From the NCBI GenBank assembly GCA_950097015.1, contig CATNEN010000034.1, positions 4,806,001 through 4,870,000 of the forward strand: a DNA stretch of 64,000 nt, given 5' to 3'. The position numbers were made by a program, and so were the translations under genes. A model generated the notes under the pieces. The model saw nothing but the letters and a program-made list of their open reading frames with translations, searched no databases and was not told the origin of the DNA. Shown piece after piece: positions 48,884 through 60,082 of this stretch (positions are counted from its first letter, which is position 1; every line of letters begins with the position of its first letter). Source of the stretch: Macrostomum hystrix. Lineage: Eukaryota; Platyhelminthes; Macrostomidae.

Positions 48884-49440
48884 GTAACCAGCGCTGGGCT
48901 GCTGGACGGCCTGACTGCGGCGGCGGCGAGGGTCGGCCTCGCTATCAACGCCAGGAAGACCGAGGTGCTGACGGTGCCGCATAACCTACCTGCCGAGATT
49001 CGACAACGAGACGGTGACGGCCCCGGGACCGCGCTCCCGAAGTGCCGTCAGTTCGTCGGCGGATTGATGCCTGACGCGTGAGCGACGACCTGGCGAGACG
49101 GCGTGGCAAGGCCTGGACCGCCTTCCGTTCTGTGCGGGCGGTGCTGCTCTCCGAGGCCCTGACGAACGGGGCCAGGTCCCAGCTGTTCCAGCCGGTTGTC
49201 GAGACCGCCCTGTTATACAATGCTGAGACCTGGACGATAACCGGGGCGCTCGAGGCGCAGCTTGACGCGGCGCATGCGACCCTTGTTGGCGCCGCTTTCG
49301 GCACCCGCCGCGGCCCTGGCAGCGAGACAACCGAGTCCCTTTACCAGCGTGCGTGCCTAACGCGGCCTTCTGTCCTGCTGAGTCAGCGGCGCCTGCGGCT
49401 GGCCGGGCATGTCATCCGGGCCGAAACTACTTCTGGAAGT
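48884..49440 (+). pseudogene. Non-LTR retrotransposon (LINE) reverse-transcriptase fragment
   Basis: GC-rich coding-like sequence in AT-rich surroundings. The first frame reads LLDGLTAAAARVGLAINARK, then TEVLTV and KCRQFVGGLMPDA, and ends at a TGA (49079-49081). The frame then shifts to DLARRRGKAWTAFR, LLYNAETWTIT and RRLRLAGHVIRA. These are the thumb and post-RT motifs common in LINE open reading frames (YxAETWT, LRxxGHVxR). The catalytic FADD region is missing upstream. It is a 5'-truncated, frameshifted copy and ends near a short hairpin (AAACTACTTC/GAAGTAGTTT, about 49426-49449). Confidence 0.85.
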
Positions 49441-49449
49441 AGTTTTCAT

Positions 49450-50885
49450 GGCGATTGGTAGCAAATTTTAGGAGAAACAGAATAACAGAATGCGTGGCTA
49501 TTTGAAGCACCCACTGTGGTCTATCTACTGTTTAATAATGTATAAGCCAAGTTAAAAATAGCCATAATTTGTTGACCAAAATAACTGACCGAGATTTAAC
49601 ACAACACATGAAGCGCAGACAACAATAATTATTTAAGTATTTGTCGAAGGATTTTCTTTAGCTAAAGCCCAAATCCCAGGGGTAGATAGTCTTTAAATTA
49701 AATCAGAGACTTCCAAGCCATCCACTCAGTAAGCATAGGCCGTTACAGACTTGCTTGTAGAAAAATAAAACAGTCCAGAAGTGCAGTTCCGCAGCAGCAA
49801 GCCGACAGTGAATGCGTGGAAACGCGGCTCGAAATGTTTTTACGCCATAATTAGGCGCCAATTTTCATTAAAAAACGACACCTGAATTTCCGCAGCAAAA
49901 CATAATGAGAGGAAGGAGGATTTGTTTTTCCTTCGTTTCTTACTCGTATTACGCAAAGAATCCCAGTTCTAGTGACTGCTTGTACAGTTTTCACCTCACG
50001 CGAGTCGAAATGAACATCGCGAGAGAGCCTTCTTAAAACAATACAACCATGAGAATGATTTTCATAGCCTAAATTATTTATTTGTAAGCTAAGGACGGAG
50101 AGACCTGATACATAATTAGGGCACGCTGTTAGTTAACATTGTAAATTGTTCCAATCAAGAGTGACTTACGAATTCATATTCCGCACAAATTTGATACTTC
50201 ACCCATCAATGACAGCATCATGCACCAACTTCAAACACTGGCGAAGCTACTAGTACTTTTGATGACAGGCAGCAACAGCAGCTTTTTTGTCATCCAATGC
50301 TACGGCATTGGTTCAATACTATCTAACAGACTAATAGATTATGCAACAACACTAAAACTTGACAGCGTACCAGTCTTACTACTCGTAAGTAGCCAAGATA
50401 GACTTCACAATTTGAAGTCAGTGAAAAATGGAACAATATTTAAAATACTCCAAGCACAGGTTTGACAGGTTTCCTTCAGAAGGAATGGAAAACGCCGAAA
50501 CTAAGAAGTGCAACATCATCAGAACAATGCCTTCTAATCGTCATTATTATTTAAAATGGTGCTCTAATAGCATACTCAGCGTTACACAAAAACAAAATTC
50601 ACTGCTAACAATTTCTTTAGATTAATAAATCCGTAGCGACGTATAGTTTAGATAATAAGAAATGAATCCTCTGCCATAATGATTCACAGAACATTTTATT
50701 TAAGCCATTGATTGACAATTGACAATTTTTCAGAGTCAGCAACTAGAAACTATAAGCTATAGATTAAGTACACTAAAACCCAGTCTTGCTGCTGGGGTAA
50801 AACCCAAATGGACAAGGCAAACACAGTATAGAATAAATTGAATATTGTACCCATTGTGCACATGCTTTTTATCCGTTCAGAACGT
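49450..50885. other. No gene recognised
   Basis: AT-rich sequence with ORFs of at most 81 codons. No family, repeat or terminal structure was seen. Confidence 0.35.
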
Positions 50886-50889
50886 TTTT

Positions 50890-50950
50890 AATGAGTTAGC
50901 CTCTCGTACAAATTTCCCTGAACTCGATTCCGCGGCGAAGTCTAATAAAT
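50890..50950 (+). mobile_element. Degenerate SINE head
   Basis: GAGTTAGCCTCTCGTACAAA and CTGAACTCGATTCCGCGGCG match the tRNA-like head of the SINE at 41005. The body beyond it differs. Confidence 0.5.
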
Positions 50951-51222
50951 TTGTCGTGTGGTACTGGTAACGGTACAGGTTCGTGTGTTCAGGAGTCAGA
51001 GCGTCCAAAAAATTGCCTCTCGCAGGCCACGTTACCAGTTAGCTCCTGCAAATTACTAGCACTATTTTAGGGGAAGCTGATTAAACTCGAAACGTGATAT
51101 TAACTCAATGTTTTACTTAATGGTGAACTACGTAAATCGGTAGGTATAATGGCATACCTATATTTTTCTCGCAAGCTTTATTGCCATTTTGCTAAATAGT
51201 AAACACAAGTGCTATTAACCGT

Positions 51223-51228
51223 TTTATT
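51223..51228 (-). terminator. Poly(A) signal of the eIF2 beta gene
   Basis: AATAAA on the minus strand about 110 bases downstream of the stop codon at 51338-51340. Confidence 0.65.
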
Positions 51229-51337
51229 AATTAGCCAATGCATCGGATACATACGTTTTCAGCTCAAATTGACTCAAAGCACTTTCAAATTTCAAATGAT
51301 GCCCCTGCCATGCTTCACAGTTGGTGTTAGTAGCAAA

Positions 51338-52039
51338 TCAAGTGGCTTTCGCCCTCTGGGCGGCACGCCTGCCAACTTGAGCCTGGAAGCCGGACTTGAT
51401 GCTGGCCACGGAGCAGCGACTGCCGCAGGTGCTGCACTGCAGGAAGAAGAGCCGAGTCTCCTTCACAAGCTCAGTATCGTGCGACCTGCATGTGTGGCAC
51501 ATCACATATTCCTTGATGTAGGAGCGCAGCACACTTTCTATATTTTTTGTCTGAAAGCGGCCCTTTATGATGAGCTGGTTGTTGCCGTCCACTGAGCCAG
51601 TGGTTCCCAGCTCAGTGAGCAAGTAGGCCAGCAGGTGGTCCGGCTTGCGTCTGATCTGCTTGCTGATATCTGTGAAGTTGGCGAAGGCGGTCTTCTTGGT
51701 GCCGACCCTCATCAGCGAGGGCGGCTTCATCACCACTTTTTTCTTCTCGGATAGCATGTCCGGATTGCGTTCCATCATGGCTCTGAAGGCCCGGCTCAGG
51801 AGGTCATTGTAAGTATAGTCCGCGTCCACGCCTGGCCCGCCCTCCAGCCCGGACGCCGCTCCCGCCGCAGAGCCACCGTCATCCTCAGCTGCTGCTGCCG
51901 GCCGCTCCTTGGCTTTTTTCTTCTTTTTGCTCTCCAGATTGAAATCAGCCTCCAGCTCGTCGTCAACAGCTGGGGCATCATCGGGCACATCCTCGACCTC
52001 GACCTTCTTCTTCTTCTTCTTTATGCTCGGGTCAAACAT
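51338..52039 (-). CDS. EIF2S2: Eukaryotic translation initiation factor 2 subunit beta
   Basis: An uninterrupted 233-residue frame. eIF2 beta is part of the eIF2 heterotrimer that delivers initiator Met-tRNA to the 40S ribosome; its N-terminal lysine blocks bind eIF5 and eIF2B epsilon. [12 protein letters not shown] opens the protein (block at 7-12) and a second lysine block is near 38-42. The core domain runs from about residue 80, with [18 protein letters not shown] and [19 protein letters not shown]. It ends in a C2-C2 zinc ribbon (C181, C184, C202, C205) and a basic tail. At 233 residues it is about 100 shorter than human eIF2 beta, the loss being N-terminal. A CCCGCAG acceptor abuts the ATG (minus strand, 52041-52040), so the message is either trans-spliced or has an upstream exon. 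No frame damage was seen. Confidence 0.95.
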   Translation of the reverse strand: MFDPSIKKKKKKVEVEDVPDDAPAVDDELEADFNLESKKKKKAKERPAAAAEDDGGSAAGAASGLEGGPGVDADYTYNDLLSRAFRAMMERNPDMLSEKKKVVMKPPSLMRVGTKKTAFANFTDISKQIRRKPDHLLAYLLTELGTTGSVDGNNQLIIKGRFQTKNIESVLRSYIKEYVMCHTCRSHDTELVKETRLFFLQCSTCGSRCSVASIKSGFQAQVGRRAAQRAKAT

Positions 52040-52444
52040 CTGCGGGTTGAAGGTGAATGCACCAGAGTGGCAGGCGGTTGCTATTGTACTTTTGCCCTTT
52101 TACTGAGCGACCCTCTTTAAAGTAAAGATTTTAGTGCTAAAGCAATTCTTTTTTATATTTTTACTTGACACTTAAGAACTCAGGAATCGACTTGAAATTG
52201 TGTGCTGTAGGTTTCGAATCACAGATAAAAAGTTCATATTCGGGACAAAATTCTAGTATATGATCGAGATCAACACAAATTTTATTCGGAGCATTATCAA
52301 ACACTGCGCTCACCTACCGGTACTTAAAATAAGCTAAAATGTCTAAAAAAACTCGAAATTGCAGCATCAACTTTGAAGCAGTACCAGGTTTAATCTAGCC
52401 AGCAGTTTAGGGTCATCAACGACATTATAATGCTGGCTTTATAT

Positions 52445-52660
52445 GTTGTTCTATGTCTGTTTTAGGTCTGTTGGTTTGGACAACCTAGACAAAAACTTCA
52501 TTACGATAAGTGACTTGTAAATGTGTGACATGGCATTTAGAAAGGGTGGACAGACACCCTTTCTTTTTGTGGACAAACACAATAAGAGACATGTGGCTAC
52601 AAGATTGTCTTGCAAGCCTTGAACCCATTCACAGTGCAATGAAACCAATAGCAGCCTCAT
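52445..52660 (-). repeat. Interspersed repeat R2, copy 1 (inverted relative to 60083-60290)
   Basis: Minus-strand sequence (TTGGTTTCATTGCACTGTGA onwards to AAACAGACATA) is nearly identical to plus-strand 60083-60290. The conserved 70-codon ORF in both is probably incidental. Adjacent stretches 52042-52440 and 52665-53190 show nothing recognised. Confidence 0.85.
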
Positions 52661-53189
52661 CTTGTGCAGCATCTACAAGACACTAACAAAATATTGCTAA
52701 TGTCTACCCAATGCAAATGTAGCTTTAGTTGGACTCATCTCTGGAACTGGAGTCCAACATTTACATTGATAAGTGTGCTTATCAGATACCCATTCTGACC
52801 ATTTGACTTCCACTATACTAAAAATAATTTGAATTCTAATAAACACATTTTAGCCTACTAGTACGAGCATTAGTAATAAGTATAGAGAATAACAAACTTT
52901 AAATAATATTTCATTATTTAGATACTAGATACTAGATTCTAGATAGGCCTACTCGTAGAAAAGCCTAAACAGAGCTTTTAAAGGCATTAAGAAAAACTAA
53001 AACAGAATTAAAAGATTTTCCTTTAAAAAATTGATGTCTTAGCTATGCAATATATTCAAGCATTTATAATGCTACAGAGGTAAGGTTTGTAGCAACCAAC
53101 AGTACTTAATTTTGAACTATCAAAAAATATAGTAAAATAATTTACTTTAAGGTTATATTCTCTAATATTAATGTAACAGGGCTTATAAC

Positions 53190-54231
53190 TTTATCTTGGT
53201 AGCGTATCACTTGGCACGAGCAGTTTATCCTTCTAAGGCACTGGTCTCTTGTTCTCCAGTCTTTGCTGGGGGTTTCTCCAGGATTAGAGAATCAACAGCC
53301 TCAATCTTGTTGGTCCGTGATAGGCGCTCCCGCAAGACTTGGATAGCTGGCCATACCTGGGCTCGCTGTGGCAGGGCTTCGTCCATCCTTAGAAACGCGA
53401 TTCTGAGCAGCTACTGCACCAGGGCGTACCGGCTGCACTATATGGGAACGCTACGCTGAATAATCAGCGCCCTGGTGACTCGCCTGTAGTCTATTGATTC
53501 CATGGGTGGCGAGGCGTTGCCTGCTGGAGGCTGTTGTCCTTGGAATGGTGGTTCATCGCCAGCTGCAGCAATCTGGCGGCTAGTTAGTTGCCACCTTAAA
53601 TCCGGTTGCACCATGAGCTGTCAACTGCAGGCTACCCCGTCAACTCATTGGACAGATTTTTTCAATGGGGCAGCTGCCTGTTCAAGCAGCAGCTGGCTCC
53701 TGTCCTTGGCTGCTGTTGTCATGCTAGCGAGCCCGGGCAGCTCTTCCACCTCCAATCGGACTCAATTGCTGCCACTGTTATTGCTGCCTCCAACTTTGTT
53801 GCTGCTGCTGCTGCCACTGCCACTACCGCTACCACTGCTGATAACATCGACACCATGGGCACACCGGTTGGTACAGCCCGAGTTCCTGCTGCTCTGGCTA
53901 CTGTTGTTGGCACTGCTGCTACTGCTGTTGCCACCAGATGGCAATTGCGGCTTTGTGGGCTGCCTTTCTGGAGCTTCTGCAGCAGCAGGCATTTTTTATC
54001 TTCTACCAGGTCGTAGTCTTCCTGAATTGCTTTCAGAAAGGCCTTGATTTTGTCCGGCTCTTGCTCTTGGCATTCCTTGTTGCTTATTCTTAGCAGCAAG
54101 TGATTTGCTTTGTTTGCTTTTAGCACATGTCTCACCAGGGGTCCAATTAATCCATTATTTATACCCACCTGGGCCAAAACTGGACCTATTTTAAGGTCTC
54201 CCCCACCCCACTTCTTACTTTTGACACCCAA
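53190..54231 (-). pseudogene. Decayed or unresolved coding region with low-complexity tract
   Basis: From 54231 downward a frame reads DLKIGPVLAQVGINNGLIG, HLLLRISNKECQEQ and KAFLKAIQEDYDLVEDKK. It then enters a CAG/AGC-rich tract (53760-53960), where an overlapping frame gives PAAAEAPERQPTKPQLPSGG and Ser/Asn/Gly runs. Further down, other frames give SPPMESIDYRRVTRALIIQR and, before a TAA at about 53235, DEALPQRAQVWPAIQVLRER and LSRTNKIEAVDSLILEK. The pieces look like one protein broken by frame changes and stops, or by unseen introns. The product is not recognised. Confidence 0.4.
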
Positions 54232-54592
54232 AATTTAGCTTCTAACTTGAGGCTTTAAATTTTATGAGTAATCCTCAACCTTTTCTAACAAGGTTGGTGT
54301 CTTTCTAAAGATTTCTTTTTGTAGATTATTACTGTTTTTAAATAACTTTTCTAGCTTCAATACTTCGTGAAATAATCACGTTTTAATGCTTTTAATCCAC
54401 AATAAGAAACTAATTAGCACTGATCCTTATGGGAAAGTGGTTACGTCATCACTCTCACTTTTCATAATGGCAAGGATATTGAGCTTTGAGGATATTGAGT
54501 TTACTCACAGTAAACATCTACTCACAGTTTACTCACAGTAGCACACATAACTTATTTCTTTCAGTTTACACAATAATCTAAGACAACATTTA

Positions 54593-55240
54593 GGGTAATG
54601 TATCATCAACTGAACAGTGTATCTTTAAAACCGAACAAGAATTTTGACTCCTTCCTTGGTCTTGTGCAAGACAGAAACAAGCTATTGTATTTCACAGAAC
54701 AACTATTTTGAATGTCAATGAAATTATTTACAAGCTAAGGCATGACATGCAATGAAGCATTAAAAGGAAAGAAAGATATGGATGTTTCAGTAGAATTTTT
54801 TATCACAAAAGCATACTTTTTAACAGCATTTTTTCAGCATGTACATGTACTTTAGACTAAGATTGTATGTGGTTGCTTTCCAATTAATTACCATAAATGT
54901 AGTTATTTATAAAGCAAAAAATTATTTCAAATGACATAATTCATGATAGATCACTCCTTAAAATAAGATTAAACCACTCACTCAAATTTTAAAACCGAAC
55001 ATCAAATTCTCTGTTTGGTTTGAAGATACATGAAAATCATTGTTTGGTTTTAGATGAAAAACATGAATTCATAACTTTTTTCTATTTGACAAAATTGCAA
55101 AAGCAGGTACTATTTAGAAAGACAAAACAGTTTTCTATTACTTGGCATTTGTTTTATCATGATATCTTAAATAAAAAATCTGTAGCTTAGGTTTGAAGTT
55201 AAAAAATGCATATTCTTGTTCGGTTGATGATACATTACCC
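54593..55240. mobile_element. 648-bp MITE with 24-bp terminal inverted repeats, TA target site
   Basis: The left end GGGTAATGTATCATCAAC and the next six bases are matched in inverted orientation at the right end, with one mismatch in 24. TA flanks both ends (54591-54592, 55241-55242). The interior is AT-rich and non-coding, with extra AACCGAACA words near each end. A TA duplication fits Tc1/mariner-type transposition. Confidence 0.8.
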
Positions 55241-55244
55241 TAAT

Positions 55245-57065
55245 ACTAATTTCACACCATTTAAGGTGTGTTTACACAAACAATTTATGCATTATGTCGC
55301 ACAGTTTTCAATTATTCTTATTCATCACCTTAATTTTTTAAATTAATTCTCACAACTGAAAAGGTGACAGGTAATATTCTATTTGCTTTTGACCATCTGT
55401 TGTTTAATTTAACTGGCATGCAGGTGCTATCGAAGTTCCTAATTTATTCATATTGACTAATCTGCCTTCTCTAACCTATTTACTCCACTTACATAATTAC
55501 TTATTTTATTATCTTCAGGCCACAGTATATTTAAAATATACACTATAGTTTCAAAACACAGGAAGTGCAAAAATATTGGAATATTAGGCCTACATAATTT
55601 TTTGCAGCAGGTACAATTACTTTGCTTTGTTTTGTTAAAATGTTCAGCTATGGAATAAAACTGCATAAGTATAATTTATGTAATCAGAACTATAATAATT
55701 AAACTGAAAACCATAATAACAAAATGGCTGCTTTCATAAGTTTAGGCCTATGTAACTGTACTTATGGCAGAACACTAGCCAACCACATAAAAATACCATA
55801 AAAATAATATACATAAAAATACCAAGAAAAACTAATTGATGTTTAGGCCTATATTAGGCCTAATGTTCATAGTTTTACTAACTAAATATATTCAGGCCAA
55901 CAGTATAGTAAATACTTTTATTTACTTGACAGGTTTATGCGGTCTTAACTTAAATTTAAACAGTTTTAATTAAACGTGCAAAACTAGAAGATTGCCTTTT
56001 AGCTAAATAGTAAAATTGTATTCATTATCACAAAGAATGCACATGACCAATCTCACATCAGATTCAATGAAATCTTACTGGTTCAGCCATGTTGTTTTGT
56101 ACTCGCTTGCTTGCTTATATTTAAATTAATAACAGCAGCAGTTCAGTTGCTTATGCTAAAACGTCTTTGCTAGGCCAAGGCAAAAGTAAATCTCTATCTA
56201 AATCAAAAAAGTCTTTCGATTGAATTTGAAGTCAAATATTGCAATTTACTTTTTGGTAAGCAACTTTTGTCTTTATAATATTTGTGATATTTGTAACAAT
56301 AGTAAATTTTTAATCGATTCCAGACGTCGAAAAAGTAGAATAAGCGAATGGCCACGAGCTTTTTATAATTAGACGGAAAATTCCTATAATTAGACAGTTT
56401 AAAAATTATCATCATGAAAATGTTAAATTTTTATGGAATAGTTTTCTGTCTTGGAGTGTATCATTTTTTAATGCATGTTACGTAGCTTAAAAAATGATGC
56501 TTCATAAATTAATTTTTGTTTAACATTTTTTCCGTGGCAAATAATATATACACTAGCGTCGACTCAGTTGTAAGTGTATTCGTACAGTTCGTCGAATAGC
56601 ATTCTCTCTAGAGAACTAGGGCCTATTCAGTAGAATTGTTTCGAGAATTTAAATAGGCCTAATCATTCAACTATACAATAATTTGTTATATCCTTTTTTA
56701 CAATATCTTAACTTCGTTATTAATACTATTAACACAGTAGGCCCATTGATAGCTGACCAGCTTTGCCAAGGCAATAGTTAACTATTTTTCTAACTTTCTT
56801 ATTGTGTAGATTGTAGACTACTAAATTACCTGTTAGGTCTCTATGTTAGGGGACCTTAGTGTGATAAATTAATTAATTTTCAGTAAATTGGCTTCTATTT
56901 GTATATTTTGCCTTTTTGCTAGACTCTGCAAATACAAAACTGAATGGCAACCATGCCTATGCCCTAACTTGAATATAAAAACTATTGTGCTCTAATAGAG
57001 TATAAATGTGCTGTAAATGTCTTCAATAAATATATTAAATAACTAAGTTTTTTTTCTGTTTTTGT
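55245..57065. other. AT-rich sequence, no gene recognised
   Basis: No ORF above 70 codons and no tandem repeat. It could hold 5' exons of the PPC gene too short to recognise. Confidence 0.35.
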
Positions 57066-57075
57066 GTATTAGACT

Positions 57076-58040
57076 CATACATGCGCAACACCCGGCTGAA
57101 CCGGCCAGGTGAAACGAGGGCCAAGCAAGGTAAGTCGCAAAAACCAATCAACCAAGCGCAAAAAAATCAAAGGGAGACCAAAGGACAAAAAAGGAAGGCT
57201 TGAAGAAAGGAAGTGCTTATTCCCACGGTCCCGTTCCGATAATTTCAATTTTATCCACACGGATCCGTGCCGATAATTTTCTGCTTATCCACACGGCAGC
57301 TTGTATGAATAGGTCTACTTTCAAGTCCCTATGTACCTATTCTAATTCTTCTCTGAGCATAAGGCTTTTGCTTCAGAGTATAGTGTATAGTGTACACTAT
57401 CAATGAATAGTGTAAAATAATAACAATGATGTGTAGGGCCTAATGTGTGACGAGTTTGGTGCTGACTAGAATTCTGCTGGTTGACTCGTATGATTTTCTT
57501 TGATAGACTTTTTACTCTTTAAGTCAATACAATTCGAATGAAAACACGTAACGATGACAAAAGATTTAGTAAGTTGCTATTAAAATAATTAAAAAAGATG
57601 ACATTAATGTCAGTTAATTAATGTGTAGGTCGAAATGTAGAACACTGTCGTAACACACTGGCAACTTTGTCGATCTATTGGCTCGAGGGTTCAACAAAAC
57701 GTTCAAATCTGAAAGGGCCTCGTTTCAAAGAACAGAACCGTGTGGATAAAATTGAAATTAACGGCACGGCATATATAAAGAGTTGTAGACCTATTTATAC
57801 AAGCTGCCGTGTGGATAAGCAGAAAATTATCGGCACGGATCCGTGTGGATAAAATTGAAATTATCGGCACGGGACCGTGGGAATAAGCTCTGCCTTGAAG
57901 AAAAGGAAAAAGGGGGAGAAAAAGAGAGCAAATGAGAGCAAACTAAGTCATAAATAGAGCAATGAAACAAACCAAGTCGCAAATGAGAGCAAAAACTAAG
58001 TCGCACGGCTGGCTAAGATTTGGGAGGTTGCGCATGTATG
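57076..58040. mobile_element. hAT-like MITE copy 1, split by a nested element
   Basis: It starts CATACATGCGCAAC and ends GTTGCGCATGTATG. The flanks are ATTAGACT (57068-57075) and ATTAAACT (58041-58048), an 8-bp target duplication with one change. Removing the nested element and its duplication (695 bp) leaves about 270 bp, matching the other copies. The body contains repeated AACTAAGTCGCAAATGAGAG words. Confidence 0.88.
57209..57894. mobile_element. 686-bp nested element with ~105-bp terminal inverted repeats and 9-bp target duplication
   Basis: TTGAAGAAA flanks both ends (57200-57208, 57895-57903). The inverted repeats run about 57209-57316 and 57785-57894 and include GCTTATTCCCACGGTCCCGT-like and GATCCGTGCCGATAATTTTC-like segments. 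Long inverted repeats plus a 9-bp duplication fit Mutator-like (MULE) elements. No transposase is encoded; the 61-codon ORF at 57667 lies partly in the right arm. Confidence 0.85.
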
Positions 58041-58380
58041 ATTAAACTGGTATATCTAAACAGTTAGGCCTAGCAATTAGTAATCAACTTTTTTGCAGAA
58101 TGTTGAAAAAAACCAAGGCTGCTAAATTCAAACAGTTTCTAGCTTCAATAGACTGCAAATATGCACTTTATTTGCAGCCTCTACTTTTCTATTTATAGGT
58201 GAGTGAAAATGTGAATGTTTATATAGTCTGAATCTGTAAATACTGTAATAGGGCTTTTGTCTAAAAATATGGTTGCTAGGCATTTTGGTGCCTGTGCTTT
58301 CTGGTACCAAGCTTTTCTATACCTGATCTTGCTTTTTTGAACTTTTTTGTTCCTACCTATATATGATGCATAAGACATTG

Positions 58381-58667
58381 CATACATGCGCAACACCCGG
58401 CCGACCCGGCCGAACCGGCCGGGTGAAAGTGAAACGAGGGCCAAGCAAGGTAAGTTGCAAAAACCAATCAACCAAGCGCAAAAAAATCAAAGGGGGGACC
58501 AAGGGACAAAAAAGGAAGGCATGAAGAAAAGGAAAAAGGGGAGTGAAAAAGAGAGCAAATGAGAGCAAACTAAGTCGTAAATAGAGCAATGAAACGAACT
58601 AAGTCGCAAATGAGAGCAAAAACTAAGTCGCACGGCTGGCTAAGATTTGGGAGGTTGCGCATGTATG
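58381..58667. mobile_element. hAT-like MITE copy 2 (287 bp)
   Basis: It has the same ends as copy 1. Its left flank equals the target sequence of copy 3 and its right flank equals the right flank of copy 1. It therefore has no target duplication of its own, as expected for a recombinant copy. Confidence 0.88.
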
Positions 58668-59007
58668 ATTAAACTGGTATATCTAAACAGTTAGGCCTAG
58701 CAATTAGTAATCAACTTTTTTGCAGAATGTTGAAAAAAACCAAGGCTGCTAAATTCAAACAGTTTCTAGCTTCAATAGACTGCAAATATGCACTTTATTT
58801 GCAGCCTCTACTTTTCTATTTATAGGTGAGTGAAAATGTGAATGTTTATATAGTCTGAATCTGTAAATACTGTAATAGGGCTTTTGTCTAAAAATATGGT
58901 TGCTAGGCATTTTGGTGCCTGTGCTTTCTGGTACCAAGCTTTTCTATACCTGATCTTGCTTTTTTGAACTTTTTTGTTCCTACCTATATATGATGCATAA
59001 GACATTG

Positions 59008-59294
59008 CATACATGCGCAACACCCGGCCGACCCGGCCGAACCGGCCGGGTGAAAGTGAAACGAGGGCCAAGCAAGGTAAGTTGCAAAAACCAATCAACC
59101 AAGCGCAAAAAAATCAAAGGGGGGACCAAGGGACAAAAAAGGAAGGCATGAAGAAAAGGAAAAAGGGGAGTGAAAAAGAGAGCAAATGAGAGCAAACTAA
59201 GTCGTAAATAGAGCAATGAAACGAACTAAGTCGCAAATGAGAGCAAAAACTAAGTCGCACGGCCGGTTAAGATTTGGGAGGTTGCGCATGTATG
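59008..59294. mobile_element. hAT-like MITE copy 3 (287 bp)
   Basis: The ends are CATACATGCGCAAC and GTTGCGCATGTATG. AGACATTG precedes it (59000-59007) on the left. On the right AGACATTG follows at 59295-59302, an exact 8-bp duplication. Confidence 0.88.
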
Positions 59295-59493
59295 AGACAT
59301 TGTATGACATTGCCAAGCATTATTAGCAGTGTGTCTGACCTGTTTTGTTATATTCAATGCATTAAACCCTTTTTAGTTGCAAATGCTTATTATAGCTTGC
59401 AACTGTTGTAATTCCAATTGAGATGCTATTTTTTATAGTAGCAAGCTTTGAATTGTGTTACTTGTATATACATGCTTGTACATGTATATGAAA

Positions 59494-59775
59494 CAAATGC
59501 GCAACACCCGGCTGACCTGGCTGAACTGGCTGGGTGAAACAAGGGCCAAGCAAGGTAAGTCGCAAAAATGAATCAACCAAGCGCAAAAAATCATTGGGGG
59601 GACCAAGGGACAAAAAACAAAAAAGGGAAGAGAAAAAGAGAGCAAATGAGAGCAAACTAAGTTTTAAATAGAGCAATGAAACAAACTAAGTCGCAAATGA
59701 GAGCAAACTAAGTCGTAAATAGGGCAAAAACTAAGTCACATGGCCGGCTAAGATTTGGGAGGTTGCACATGTATG
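59494..59775. mobile_element. hAT-like MITE copy 4, diverged
   Basis: It begins CAAATGCGCAACACCCGG and ends GTTGCACATGTATG. ATATGAAA is duplicated exactly on both sides (59486-59493, 59776-59783). The body is diverged from copies 1-3, so this is an older insertion. Confidence 0.85.
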
Positions 59776-60082
59776 ATATGAAATGTAGCATATTTCTCAA
59801 TCAAAACATGAGGCTCACAAGCCATACAAAAACATATGACCAGGCACATCACACCAGACAGGATTTAATTTTTTAATGGGACAAAATATTAATTTATAAG
59901 TGTATTTAAACATGCAAACACAATTTTAATCTACCTAATGACTGATTGCCTCAATAACATAGATGAGCATTTATGTGGTCTATTCAGACTAGAAGTCTAC
60001 AGATAGCAACAAGAGCTGCAATGTGACAACTGCAACCATATCTGCCTAATAGATAAATAGAAAGCATGTTATTCTTCTTAAA

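Larger units (their letters stand above)
58041..59294 (+). repeat. 627-bp direct tandem duplication (spacer plus MITE)
   Basis: 58041-58667 repeats at 58668-59294, essentially identical; the only differences noticed are near the right end (CGGCTGGCTAAG versus CGGCCGGTTAAG). The unit is the 340-bp spacer plus one 287-bp MITE. Confidence 0.93.

Noticed and set aside
51209-51595. 128-codon plus-strand ORF
   Set aside because: It is antisense to the eIF2 beta coding region.
52451-52672. Conserved 70-codon ORF, also at 60083-60286
   Set aside because: Both copies belong to an interspersed repeat; conservation is at DNA level and no family is recognised.
58128-59216. Paired ORFs repeated 627 bp apart on the minus strand
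   Set aside because: They lie in MITE and spacer sequence and are duplicated only because the DNA is.
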